Below are positions 42,015-52,363 of a stretch of DNA of 64,000 nucleotides, one piece after another. The DNA lies in contig OX387607.1 of assembly GCA_947568835.1 (NCBI GenBank), positions 4,154,001 through 4,218,000 of the forward strand, in the 5' to 3' direction. Position numbers and translations under genes: made by a program. Source of the DNA: Protonemura montana (Eukaryota; Arthropoda; Insecta; Plecoptera; Nemouridae). Numbering within the stretch: position 1 is the stretch's first letter; the number at the start of each line of letters is the position of its first letter. The notes below the pieces were generated by a model. That model searched no databases, was not told the origin of the DNA, and was given only the letters and a program-made list of their open reading frames with translations.

Positions 42015-44529
42015 ATGCCTAATGCCAAGATTACACACGTCGTTAGTTTCAGTAGTGAAGATTCTGTGAGTATATTTTCTCGAATGAAGTTGTTTGAAAC
42101 ATGTTCAAATATTAGATGACCAGATAACCCAACTGTTGTTACTGTTCTTACCTGCTGTGTTATTGTGATGTAGAGTTTTCCTGCCGAAAATCTAACTGTG
42201 GGTCTTACGTACAAAAAATGGAAATGCAAGACTAAAGGGGAACCTCAGTCGTTTGTGATTTTACAACTTGAAAAAGCTGTTACCATCTGCGGTGTTGATA
42301 TCGGCAATGAATGTTCTGCCTTTGTCGAGGTTTTAGTTGGTCGATCTGGGGGCGCAATTGATGATTTTAAGGTAAAATTTTAATTTGATTCAATAGAAAC
42401 TGTAGGTACTTCCTACATTTGGTGGCCATCGATTGTCAATTGACCCAATCAATGCTTACCTACCTGAATTTTTGTAGACTCTAGTCCCGGCTTCATCATT
42501 TATGTCTGCAATGGAGTCGAAAAATGTTACTTCAGCAAATCGAGTTCGCATTTTTGGGTCAGAGGAGCTAACTAAGCCTGCTTGTTGTGAGAAATGGGAC
42601 CGCATCAAAGTTATATGCACTCAACCATTCAATAAAGGTGTCCAGTACGGACTGTCATTTCTTACGGTGCACATGCCAGAAAACAAAGATGACAATACTG
42701 AAATTGGTAATCTTGGCCGCTTCACTATAAAAAAGAATGATGCTGAAGACATATCAATTGGAAGCCTATTTTCTAAGCCCAAAGAGCAAGAATCTTTCAG
42801 AGGTAAATATGTAATCTTCATTTGCTGAGAAGGTAACAAGAGATGAGACTCGTAAGTTGGTGCATTTGATAAAAGATCAAGAGAGGTACTACAATGTTTT
42901 GGCATCTGTCTTCATCTATTCTTGCTTGAACAAGGCTGCCCCCAAAACGTGGTACCTACTTGACATCTCTTAATCTTTTGCAATCGTCTCTTTTACCTCG
43001 GCCACCTTTTTATTTAAGGTTTTTAAATTTTTATAGGAGTTGCTGGTCAAATCAGAGATGCAAACCGATCTCCACAGATCCACAGTCAAACTAAGCTTTT
43101 ACCGATGACCAAAGCAAAGGAAATTCCACGGATAAAAGTTAAAGACACGCCTGAAGCTAAGAAAATAGCACCCCTCCCTAAGAACACTGAAAGAGAAGCT
43201 GAAAAACCAAGAAGCAGCAAAGAAAAAATGAAAGTTGATACGACATCAAAAAGAAAAGCAACTCCACCCCTGGTTTCACCAAAGCAGAGACCAAAACGCA
43301 CCAAAACTACACCGCCAAAGCTTTGCAAACCGTTTGTCAAGCTGCTTGATGGTGTTGTTTTTGTTATCAGTGGCTACCAGAATCCAAATCGACAGATTCT
43401 AAGAGACAAAGCGCTTGCTATGGGTGCCAAGTACAAACCAGACTGGTGTCCTGGCTGCACCCACCTAATTTGTGCTTTTCCAAATACACCCAAATTTAAT
43501 CAGGTCAGAGGAAAAGGTAAAATTGTTGGCAAGCAATGGATCGAAGACTGTCATGCCGATAGAAAGCGCTTGCCTTGGCGGCAATACGCGGTGGATAGGA
43601 ATGATAGAGGGAAAGATGAAAGTGAAGAGGAAATATGTGAAGAAATTCTTATTGCTACAGCAAGCACCAGCATAGAAATTGAAGATGAAGATGATTTTAC
43701 TAGAATGACTGTGAATAATGCTCATTGTTTGGATTCCGGTTCAGATACTGATGATGAAATCGAAAGGGTGAAACAAGCAAGTTTACGTGAGATAGAGGAA
43801 AAGTCACGAAAAGAAAGAGAATTGAAGCAAGCCGAAAAAGAAAAAAAATTGAAGCAAGCCGAAAAAGAGAATAAAGATTTGGTAAAGAAAGATTTTGTTA
43901 TTGAAGAAAGCCCGGATAACTCAGATGAAGAATTGAAAAGGATCAAACAGGAAAGTCTGCCTGAGGCCAAGGCAAGGAAAGAGGATGCACCCAAAAATAA
44001 GTCACCTGCAAATTTTGGCGATGGAAGTGACACAGATAAAGATGAGCCGGAATCGCTCCCAGACACATCTCACCTCCCCCTACCAGCATTACCAGACTTC
44101 TTTCAAAGTAAAACCTTCTACCTCCACAATGAACTGAGCACGGATACTAAAGCGGAGCTGAATAGATATGTCATAGCCTTTGGAGGGTAACTATGCATCT
44201 TTTATCTACAAGCTTTCATCGAAGCTTAAAGAGAAACTCAGAATCTTACTAATTTTTTACGTTAATGACATTTCAGGGAAGTTCTAGACAGTTTGGACAA
44301 CCCTCGCATCGATTACTTGCTGGCAGAAAATGGCACGGATATAAAAAATGTAAGGAATTCATATTTGATGGGATTTTAGCAAATTTGCAATGGTATACTC
44401 AACTTGTTGTCAATATTTTAGGTGACATCGATCCATCCCGACATAATAGCTGTAGCACCGGAATGGATGTGGGAATGTAATGATGCCGAGAAGTTATTAC
44501 CAACAGCAAACTACAAAATTGAAGTTTAA
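42015..44529 (+). CDS. XRCC1: DNA repair scaffold XRCC1
   Basis: Scaffold of single-strand-break and base-excision repair; in other animals its domains bind DNA polymerase beta, PARP1 and DNA ligase III. Exons: 42015-42065, 42174-42371, 42478-42802, 43037-44186, 44277-44349, 44422-44529; 634 aa (human 633). The N-terminal domain (1-155) opens MPNAKITHVVSFSSEDS and includes DIGNECSAFVEVLVG and VPASSFMS. A basic NLS-like PKQRPKRTK lies at about 273-281, BRCT1 at about 289-377 (VFVISGYQNPNRQILRDKAL, THLICAF), and BRCT2 from about 543 to the end, split by two small introns and closing with a WMWECN tryptophan block. Between the BRCTs are acidic SDTDDE, NSDEE and SDTDKDE clusters, which look like CK2 sites of the type that recruit PNKP and aprataxin through FHA domains. 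A short duplication of LKQAEKE adds coiled-coil-like charge. Confidence 0.96.
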
Positions 44530-44686
44530 GGATATTTCAAATCTCCTTTGTCACCATCATGTGTTTCTCCCCATAATGATGCATGTGAAGGGGTGAAAAA
44601 AGCCAAGTTGAGCTGTTTAAAGGTACATATTTAATCAAATGTATTGAAATTTCACACGCTTACACTTATTTTCACATCTTATCCAG
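44530..44686. other. Overlapping 3' ends of XRCC1 and Rpn12
   Basis: The two stop codons face each other 157 bases apart. For Rpn12 a minus-strand ATTAAA lies at 44630-44635. No AATAAA is seen for XRCC1 before about 45419, so the transcripts probably overlap. Confidence 0.5.
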
Positions 44687-46338
44687 TTAAACAATCATTT
44701 CCAACTCCCTTGCGTAATTAATGGCCTGCTCTGCCAGTTCGCTCGAAGCAAGAACATTCTCCGCTTTTGCTTCGACAGTGTTGAAGTAGTAGAAGTTGTC
44801 CGCTCCGAGGACCCATTTCTTCTTGGCGCCGTACTCCTTGATCGCTTGCTGGTTGGGGAGATTCAACATCCGCGTTGCCTCTTTCAGTGAAATCTTCTCA
44901 TAAGCCTTCTCCAGGCACGCAGCAATCTCGTTGCGGATCGTGTCGAGCAGGATGTCCATGAAGAAGTTGTAACTATCAGCTGGCACATTGCCCTTGGCCA
45001 AGAAAATCTGAAATGAGAAAAGCACATAATAGATTGCCAAGGATTAGGTTAGCCTAAAAGCCTAGACACCCTCACTCAAAGGGGAATAGCAATTTTTTTA
45101 CTTTTAAGCTTTGGAAAAATAGATTCAAGCCAAAAATGGTCATATTTGTGTCCGTTTTGAACACCTTTCCGCCACACTCCGCGATAATATGTCTTGAAGA
45201 CGACAAGAGTCACAAGCACTGGCATGGATGGGCGCAATCTCTTCAATGCACATCTGTTGCAGACAACGCGCGGTTTGGAGTAAGGTGTGGAGCGCTCCAA
45301 ATGGCCTTGCATATGATGGTTTTTGAATTTATCTTTAGAAAACTGAAAAGTTCGTTTTGTGCCCCTGTTAACTCTCTAGACATGAACTTGTGCCAGAAAA
45401 TTCACGAGGCTTATCTTGAATAAATATCAAACTAGGTTGGCAAGTCGAATTTTTTCCACAAGTTTAGTACCTTGTTATAGCTGCCTTCCATCAGGTATTG
45501 CTCCAAGGACAGAGGGTGTCTGATGTACACGTTGCTCTGAATTTGGTCAGAAGGAAGAAGTTCTAGCTCGGTGTGGAACTCAGCAACTCTGTTCTGTGAT
45601 AGCAGGAACAACAAATTGAGTCCCAGAAGTTGGTACTTGAACTCAGACTCGGCTAACTGGTCCCTGAAAACAGATACATGTATTTTTTTATTATTTTTAA
45701 CAATTAACAGGTTCATTTCAGATATAAACTATAACCTATGCTATAACCAGTGTTGGTACCTCTAGCCTGTGGCGTATCAAGTCTGAGCCTAAAAGTGCAC
45801 TACCGAGAGCTACTCTCATAACTATTATTTAGATTAGAAAGGGAAAAAGCATCTAAAGGTGAAAGAGATTCGGTCAGATGAAGCAAACCTGTAGTCCAAG
45901 TAGTAGCACTTGAGCTGTGCCATGTATCTTTCGAAAGACGGAATATCCTTCACTTCGATGCTCCATTGCGCTCCAATTTCCAAAATATCTCCTGTTGAAG
46001 ATTGAAAAAAATATTAAAACTTCGGCTTTAATGAGAAATGGTGGTTAATACAAATACAGTGGGTGTATTTGAATAAGCATACTCGCTAATAACAGCTCTT
46101 GCTGGGAAGCTGTAGCATTCGAAGTCGGCAAGAACATGAGAAACGTCAACCCAACCTAAAAATGCCAAAGATGAAAATCAATATCTGCGAGGAAACCACT
46201 GAAATAAATTCATAAGATAATCAATTTTACCTTCAGTTGATCCAATAGTTCTCGACATTTCTCCAAATTCTTCTGTTTCTTTGTCCATTCCAGTTTTAGT
46301 TGCTGATACAATGACACAACATCTCTGAGGGCGGCCAT
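44687..46338 (-). CDS. Rpn12: 26S proteasome lid subunit Rpn12 (PSMD8)
   Basis: PCI/CSN8-type subunit, in yeast the last to join the 19S lid. Exons (minus): 46338-46231, 46155-46083, 45991-45889, 45663-45471, 45007-44687; 265 aa, against 257 for the short human form. The start [18 protein letters not shown] aligns with the human MAAAA...YEQLKGEW region. Highly conserved blocks follow: [77 protein letters not shown], and the end YARELEMIV. The reading frame stays open upstream to 46749 with a further ATG at 46569, which would give a 342-residue form with a Ser/Thr/Lys-rich extension; human PSMD8 also has a long form. I chose the conserved start. Phases agree at all joins. Confidence 0.95.
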
Positions 46339-46569
46339 TGCTTTTGCTTCTTCTTCGGCAGGTGTGAGGCGATTGGATGGTGACGGTTCCGTATTAGAAC
46401 TACAATGGGCCGCCTCTTTTTGAACACGAGTTTTATCTTTATTTACTACTGGTAGAGCAGACTTCGATGTTGAACCTCTTACTCGTACTTGTTTCCGATC
46501 GATCATTTTTTGAGTGAAACCACCAGCGGCACCGCCAGAAGTAGATGCATTCTCTTTTGGAGTCTCCAT
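46339..46569 (-). CDS. Possible 77-codon N-terminal extension of Rpn12
   Basis: In frame with Rpn12 and free of stops, starting METPKENASTSGG and ending PAEEEAKA just before the conserved MAALRD. It is low in hydrophobic residues and looks disordered. It could be translated, giving a long isoform, or could be 5' UTR that happens to be open. Confidence 0.4.
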
Positions 46570-46642
46570 ATTTTCTTCGAAATGTATCTCTGGCAAGGGA
46601 ATGTCAATGTTGCTAAGTTCCTCCTCACTAAACGACAATGAG

Positions 46643-46846
46643 CTAGTCAGAAAATTTTGAGGAAGTAGTTCTAGGAGCTTTTGGAAGACTCGACGAGACC
46701 GATGATGTAATGGCCCCCAAGTTATGCTGATGATAACCAAAATACGCAGCTACTGGCCAAGATACAACTTCAATTGTGTACTGAGTAACATTCCAAAGTC
46801 TAGCACCCCAAGATTGCAGTGTTAACCTTACACCATTTAAGGCCAT
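46643..46846 (-). CDS. Small upstream ORF, 67 aa, in the Rpn12 leader (uncertain)
   Basis: ATG at 46846, just after a plausible acceptor (TTTTTCAAG), with a candidate donor at about 46899 upstream. The product begins MALNGVRLTLQSWGARLWN and continues with aromatic and hydrophobic residues (IEVVSWPVAAYFGYH), then a Ser-rich tail. It is in another frame from Rpn12. It could be a regulatory uORF, a separate small protein, or chance; I do not recognise it. Confidence 0.25.
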   Translation of the reverse strand: MALNGVRLTLQSWGARLWNVTQYTIEVVSWPVAAYFGYHQHNLGAITSSVSSSLPKAPRTTSSKFSD

Positions 46847-47284
46847 CAACGACTTGAAAAATTGACTTCAAATTTATGTGATCCTTCATTCTAAAAAAAC
46901 TTACCAGATTTTCTTGCTATTTGGGTGTGAAAGTGGCAAAGAAATGGACACTGCAACAAATGAACAAGTAAACACTGCCTCCCAGATCTCTCAATGTAGG
47001 TTTTCACATCTAGAGCATACTGGATCATTCTTGCCAATCAATGACAACAATGGTTTTCAAAATTTTATCCTAATGTGTGGTAAAAATTTTTAGAGTCATT
47101 TGCGTTCTTCTCTACCAAAAACATATTTAATTTGAGACAAAAGTCAAATCAAACATTAAAAATAACTTTGGAAAAAGATAACATTTTTTCACTGTAGGTG
47201 GCAGCTAACCAGGAAACAATATGTACAGTAGCCTTATGTAATAATAAATTTCTTGAAAACATCCACTATCATTTCGTTAAGCTC

Positions 47285-49780
47285 CTAAACAAACTGTTCT
47301 GAACTACTCGCAGAGAGATCCAGAAGTCTCCATGCCGCTTTGGGATTTAGTTCCGTACTATCTCTACATAATACCCACACGTAATTAACCCTAAGCACTT
47401 TTTCCGGATCACCTTCGATGAGTTTATGGTTTTTGTCGTACAACGCAAGGATTTGCTGCGTAGTGAACGTTATCAACAAAACAGGTCCTTGGTCCATAAC
47501 TTTCCCCATTGCCAAATCAACGTTCTCGATGTCCAGGACTTTGGACTCGTAGTGAAGACCAAGCGTTTGCGCTTGCCGAATCGGCGTAGAGAGAATGTTG
47601 AAAGGTCCTTCGTGACACCAGTCCCTCAGGATTTCCAAATCTCCACGAATCATCGCCTCCAAGATGTTGGGTATGATGTCTTTCTCGCAGTCTTTAAGAA
47701 ACTGATCCTTATCGAAACTAGGGTCGAGCTTGCATATCTCGGTGAGTGTCTGCGAAAGTTCGGTCTTTTGGAATAGTCCGCCCATAACCTCGGTGACTTT
47801 TTCTGTGAGCAGACGCGACGCTCGAATCACAGGGTTGTCGCTCTCGTCGTACTTCATCTTCCAGTCCAAGACTTTGTGCACGTATTGGTTGTTGTCCTTG
47901 AAGTTCTGCCAGCTCTCGTAAAACCTAACAATGGGCCACATGTTAAGGCAAGACTTTCTCGGACTATCAAGTTGGATACCACAGCATCAGCACTTGACAG
48001 CAATCCTCAATTATTTTCACTAGTTTTGCTAGGATAGGCAAGCAGGTAGCTAACTTTGTTATCTTATTTCCTATTTTATCAATGGATAGATACTTCTCCT
48101 TTTTATAATTTAATTATCTTTATCTCTGTTATATTGCCTTAAATTGTCTTTTTGCTCTTTGGATAAGTGGCCTTAGGTGTTCCAGAAATTATAATTAAAT
48201 GGGTTATATAATATGATAATACCTCGAGTCCTTGTGCAGTTCAACTCCCATGGCTTCTGTATTTGCCTCAAAGTGTTTTTCGTCACCTTCCTCGATGGTT
48301 GCCTTCCGCTTGCGAAGTACCTTTGGCGCTTGGTACACATGCGCTGTCATTCCTCCCGAATCCAGTTCTTTCTTCACCACTTTTGCAGTCTCCGATATCG
48401 TTTGGAATGCCCCTGACTGCCCGATCTGGTGGCCTTTGTTTGAAATTGTCTCTGCAGCACCTCTGGCTGACTTCCCAATTTCCCCTGTTACCAAAATAAG
48501 AATTGTTATTACTTTGCAATTCCTGAGTTCCAATTCCATGGTACACTTGGGTACAACATGTTCCACTATGAAACATGACTATTTATGGAGAAGTTCAGAA
48601 CCACAAGGGTATATAGAATTTTCCTGTTTTGAGTTACTTTTAATTATTGTTTTAGAAATTTAAAATAGCACACGGTCCAAGTAACCAGCGCAATGAGTTT
48701 TTAAACCCCAATATTGGAACGAGCAATTCCCTTGTTCTGAACTTGGCCAGCTAATTTAAGACCAGACTGGAAACTTACCACTGATTTGCCCAGCCTTCTT
48801 AGCAATGTCTGATTTCATGCCTTCTTCTAATGCACCTTGCACTTTTTCCTTAATTGAGCCAAAGTGTTCTCTGAATACTTCCGAGCCCTTGGACGCTTCC
48901 GATTCTACTGAATGGTACTTCTGTCTTGCCTTTTGTAGCGCATCTGAGTGTTCAAGTTTTTCTGCCTCTTCTCGAAACTTTTTTAAGCTTTCTTTCATCT
49001 CTTTGTTCTTTGCCATTTCTTGTTTGAAGTTCTCCACAAATTGTGTGAAGAAATTTGGCCGCCGGGCAGGGTCAGAGTACATGCGAATCTAAATTAAAAA
49101 TTAATTGTTACAATTTTGCAATAAAATGATCATACGAGAAATCAAAGCCCTAGTAAGAGTGCTCACTGCATGCTGATTCTGTTTTAGTTTAAAGCTATGA
49201 CAAGGTCAAGACTTTTTAGAGTGCAGGATAATTCTGGCTGCCGACAAGAATATGATCATAATTAGAATAGGTTCTAGTCACATCATGATAGGAAATGGGT
49301 AATACATACTCTCAAGTCAACTAGACAGCTAATCAATGATCGCCTATTGAAAAGGTAACACGGGCTGAAATGAATGTATAGAGTACTCTTTATCTTCTAA
49401 AATGTGAACTTACGGAGTCATATTGATTAGAGACTTGGAGATTTTGTAGGCCAACGGTGATAGGTTCTACCCCCACTAGTCGGGGCTTTATAAATTGAAA
49501 TCTGGTAGCTAAATTTCGATGCCGTAGGACAGATGTACATCGGAGCTGTTAGACCAAACAAAATATATTAAATAAAATCACTTTTCAAGGTGACTTTTAG
49601 CTCAGCTAAACACCACATGAGGTGAGACATAACCTCATTAGTTAGATACGAAGCAGACGTAATACAGTGCAACTGTTTTCAATGCAAAGCCGCACAACAA
49701 ATATCATGTGTCAATAACTATTTAATCGTTTGATACCCACAAATTGTCATGTAACGAACTAATTACAGAATTATTACCAT
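47285..49780 (-). CDS. TIMM44: Mitochondrial import motor subunit TIM44
   Basis: Peripheral inner-membrane protein that tethers mtHsp70 to the TIM23 channel. Exons (minus): 49780-49778 (ATG only, inferred), 49545-49414, 49088-48779, 48484-48223, 47924-47285; 448 aa (human 452). After the start comes a basic presequence (LRCTSVLRHRNLATRF), then the charged coiled-coil FREEAEKLEHSDALQKARQK, the GQISGEIGKSARGAAET segment, and the C-terminal Tim44 domain with YDESDNPVIRASRLLTEKV, DIIPNILEAMIRGDLEILRD and WRLLDLSASSSEQFV. The first exon was placed by finding ATG directly followed by a GTAATA donor upstream of the acceptor CTAACAG, which keeps phase 0 and gives a reasonable N-terminus; that join is the only uncertain one. 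Head-to-head with TMEM218. Confidence 0.93.
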
Positions 49781-49990
49781 TTTAATTCTGTCGCCTACCC
49801 CAGCCTGCTTGCCGAAAATGTGTGACTGTTGACGCCAGCGCTACATGTGTGTTTAACGTGCACTATATATTCTGTAAAAAAATCGAAAGTGCTCTTTGGC
49901 CCAGCCCCTTTATCCGTCACCCGTTGGACAGCTTGCACCTGCTAATCCGAAAATGTTAGTTTACTCACATACTACTTCATTTTCAGTGTC
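49781..49990. promoter_or_regulatory. Divergent promoter between TIMM44 and TMEM218
   Basis: About 210 bases between the two start codons. A TTCATTTTCAG acceptor-like sequence ends four bases before the TMEM218 ATG, so TMEM218 may have a non-coding first exon here. No TATA box is evident. Confidence 0.5.
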
Positions 49991-50428
49991 ATGACTGCTC
50001 ACATTTTGGGAATTGGGGTAGGATTATTCATAATAATTGCTATCTGGTTATTTACGTTTCTTGTTTGTGCACTTTCATTGCGGACTCAGAAAAACATTGG
50101 ATCAATAACTGTTGGAGCTCTTGCAACACTTCTGACTTTGGTGCTCATAATAATTCCTCGAGAGACGGAAACTTCAAGTGTTCAGCCCGTATTCAAGGTA
50201 GTTATACCGATATTTAATGACAATGTATTTATCAACTTGCAATCACAACAGTCAAGTGTATGATCCCTATTGAATCTTCATTTTTAGCTCTACGATAGTC
50301 TCTTCATTTGGCGTACAATCCTTGTGATATTATTGGGAATATCTGCTCTGGCTGCCTTTGCAATCTTCGTAGCACTTCATCTAATGGAACCAAGACGGGC
50401 ACAAATAATTAAGCAATGGAAATTGTAA
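49991..50428 (+). CDS. TMEM218: Transmembrane protein 218
   Basis: Small multipass protein of the ciliary transition zone; in mammals it works with the TMEM67/MKS module and is mutated in ciliopathies. Exons: 49991-50197 and 50288-50428; 115 aa, the same length as the human protein. Three hydrophobic segments are visible at about 5-27, 38-55 and 78-100. Family traits are the IIPRE turn after the second segment, the VFKLYDSLFIWR junction (human VKIVDDFFIGR) and the end HLMEPRRAQI (human YVLEPIYAK). Divergent from TIMM44 and followed 148 bases later by the mitochondrial thioredoxin gene. Identification rests on this spaced similarity and identical length. Confidence 0.88.
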
Positions 50429-50576
50429 TTCATCTTTTCTAGCTTGGTAGGTAGATAATGATATTACACACAGAATACTGAAACGAATGCACAAACTTTA
50501 AATAAAGCTTTAAGTTAGATTATCTCACAAACTTGTACTTAACGTTCCATTTTGGTTGTGTTTAATTGTAGAGATC

Positions 50577-51053
50577 ATGAATTCCATATCTGTCTTCCGC
50601 ACGTTGGTGCCTTTCTTAAATCGTGTTGCGAATTCGCAGGTAGTTTCTGCAAATAGTCGTAAATTATCGATCTCAAGGCATTTGCGAAAAGTTTACATAG
50701 TCGATAATAACGACGAATTTATGGAGAAAGTAATGAATAGCAATAATCCTGTTGTGGTAAATTTTCATGCAGAATGGTGTGAACCATGTAAGATTCTGTC
50801 ACCTAAGCTTCACGAACTGCTTGAGCCTTCCGAAGTTGTGGATTTGGCAATCGTAGATGTAGAGAAGAATCCAGAATTAGTGCACACGTTCGAAGTAAAG
50901 GCTGTTCCGGCAGTGATCGCTATACGAAATGGCTTAGTGATTGATAAATTCATTGGTCTAGTCGACGCAGCGATGATTGACAAATTAATCAAGAAACTGT
51001 CTTCTTCTGCTAACAAACAACCAGAAGATAAAGCTGACAATATTCTTAAATAA
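50577..51053 (+). CDS. TXN2: Mitochondrial thioredoxin (TXN2-like)
   Basis: Single coding exon, 158 aa. Mitochondrial disulfide reductase of the thioredoxin/thioredoxin-reductase/peroxiredoxin system. The first 35-40 residues (MNSISVFRTLVPFLNRVANS... then SRKLSISRHLRK) are basic and lack acids, as a mitochondrial presequence does. The thioredoxin fold follows: VVVNFHAEWCEPCK with cysteines 68 and 71, the buried-charge strand LAIVDVEKN, and cis-proline VKAVPAV. The active site is CEPC, not the usual CGPC. The start is at 50577; an acceptor-like TTGTAG ends five bases before it, so a 5' non-coding exon is likely. Confidence 0.92.
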   Translation: MNSISVFRTLVPFLNRVANSQVVSANSRKLSISRHLRKVYIVDNNDEFMEKVMNSNNPVVVNFHAEWCEPCKILSPKLHELLEPSEVVDLAIVDVEKNPELVHTFEVKAVPAVIAIRNGLVIDKFIGLVDAAMIDKLIKKLSSSANKQPEDKADNILK

Positions 51054-51398
51054 ATACTTGCCAAACATTCTAGTAACTTAAATGCTGTTTAAACTTTAAA
51101 GACATATTTTTAAATGTTTATACCTACCCCTTACTATAATAATTTATAAGTTCAACTATTTTTCTGATTATTTTATGTAATATATCCCAAAAATATAGTG
51201 ATACCTACTTCGAATTTCTACCATGACAAAAAAGACTATCTTCTGATACGGCTACAACTTCGTAGGCTGCTAAGAAACCCTTTGCTATCATTCTCACCAA
51301 ATAGATATTTACTTTAGTAACTTATTTGTAATTATAGGTATCATGTATTTCATTATTTAGGGCAAATATAGTAATGTTAATGCACATACATATATTCT

Positions 51399-51404
51399 AA
51401 TAAA
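51399..51404 (+). terminator. Candidate polyadenylation signal of TXN2
   Basis: AATAAA about 345 bases after the stop codon. A second AATAAA overlaps the stop codon itself (51049-51054), which is probably too early to be used. Confidence 0.35.
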
Positions 51405-52077
51405 TTAATAGATATATATATATATATAAATATCACCTGGAAAAATACCATGTTTCTATGTTTTCTTCCTTATCCCTTAATTTTCACAATTCCTATTTTA
51501 ACTGCCTCCATACGGTTTTGGGAACTTGGTAGTTATCCTTGGTCCCTGGCTGTTTGTGAATTTGGTTCTCCTTTTTGATGCTGTTCTGTAATTTACCTTG
51601 TGCGATTGGATTTCACTCAACCAACAAATTTGGGGGGGGGGGGGGAGGTTTTGGGTAGGAAACCACTCACTTGTCCGGAGATGTTTAAACTTAAGGATCC
51701 ATCCTGATTCGGATGTTTTCAGTTCTTTTCCTCCAGGTTATATCTACTCCAAACTCAATATTTTTTTTATTTATTAAATAATTTCTTATTTTTCAGAGGG
51801 TTCGACAATTTGTGGCAGATATGACCTTGCCGGCTGATAATTTTGTTTAATTACTACGAATAAAATCAAAATATATGGTGCACGATGGTCCAAATTGCGA
51901 CGGTGTGGTATACACCATGGTAAAAAGCTATGTTCACCTTAGGATGGCCTCCTGTTTCTTCGTGGGTGGCGTCTGTTTCTCACCTAAAGCTGGGTTAAAA
52001 AAAAGTATGGCGTAATAGGTACCTCCTTTTTGTCAACTACAAATATATGTGTTGATGGCAGTTTCTCGGAGGATCGA

Positions 52078-52363
52078 TGATTGATTTGTGGTGTTTTGAG
52101 TAGACGGATGAGTGATGAACCTAACCTATTCTAGAAGGAACAAGGGGACACCCGGTGCCGGCAATAGCCTGAAGAGCCTGTCAAAGAACACTCATGAGAT
52201 CACCGGTATAACGACCAAACAACGCAAAGAACAGGATTCCCTACAAATCCTTACTGTCGAGAGATTGATAAGCAAGGCGAGAACTTTCATACCTCAAACC
52301 TCTCTCCTAAACAGAATTGGTCATGCGTATGACGGTCGTCCATCCAATACCTGAAAGCGCACG
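52078..52363 (-). mobile_element. 5S-rRNA-derived SINE, 5'-truncated
   Basis: On the minus strand it begins near GCGCTTTCAGGTATTGGATG, after the position of the 5S A-box, and keeps the body (ATCTCTCGACAGTAAGGA, a diverged form of the family block) and the tail CACCACAAATCAATCA. It belongs to the same family as the intronic copies in Sik2, showing that the family is not confined to that gene. Confidence 0.75.

Noticed and set aside
51412..51428. TA dinucleotide run as an origin or regulatory element
   Set aside because: Ordinary microsatellite in AT-rich 3' flank.
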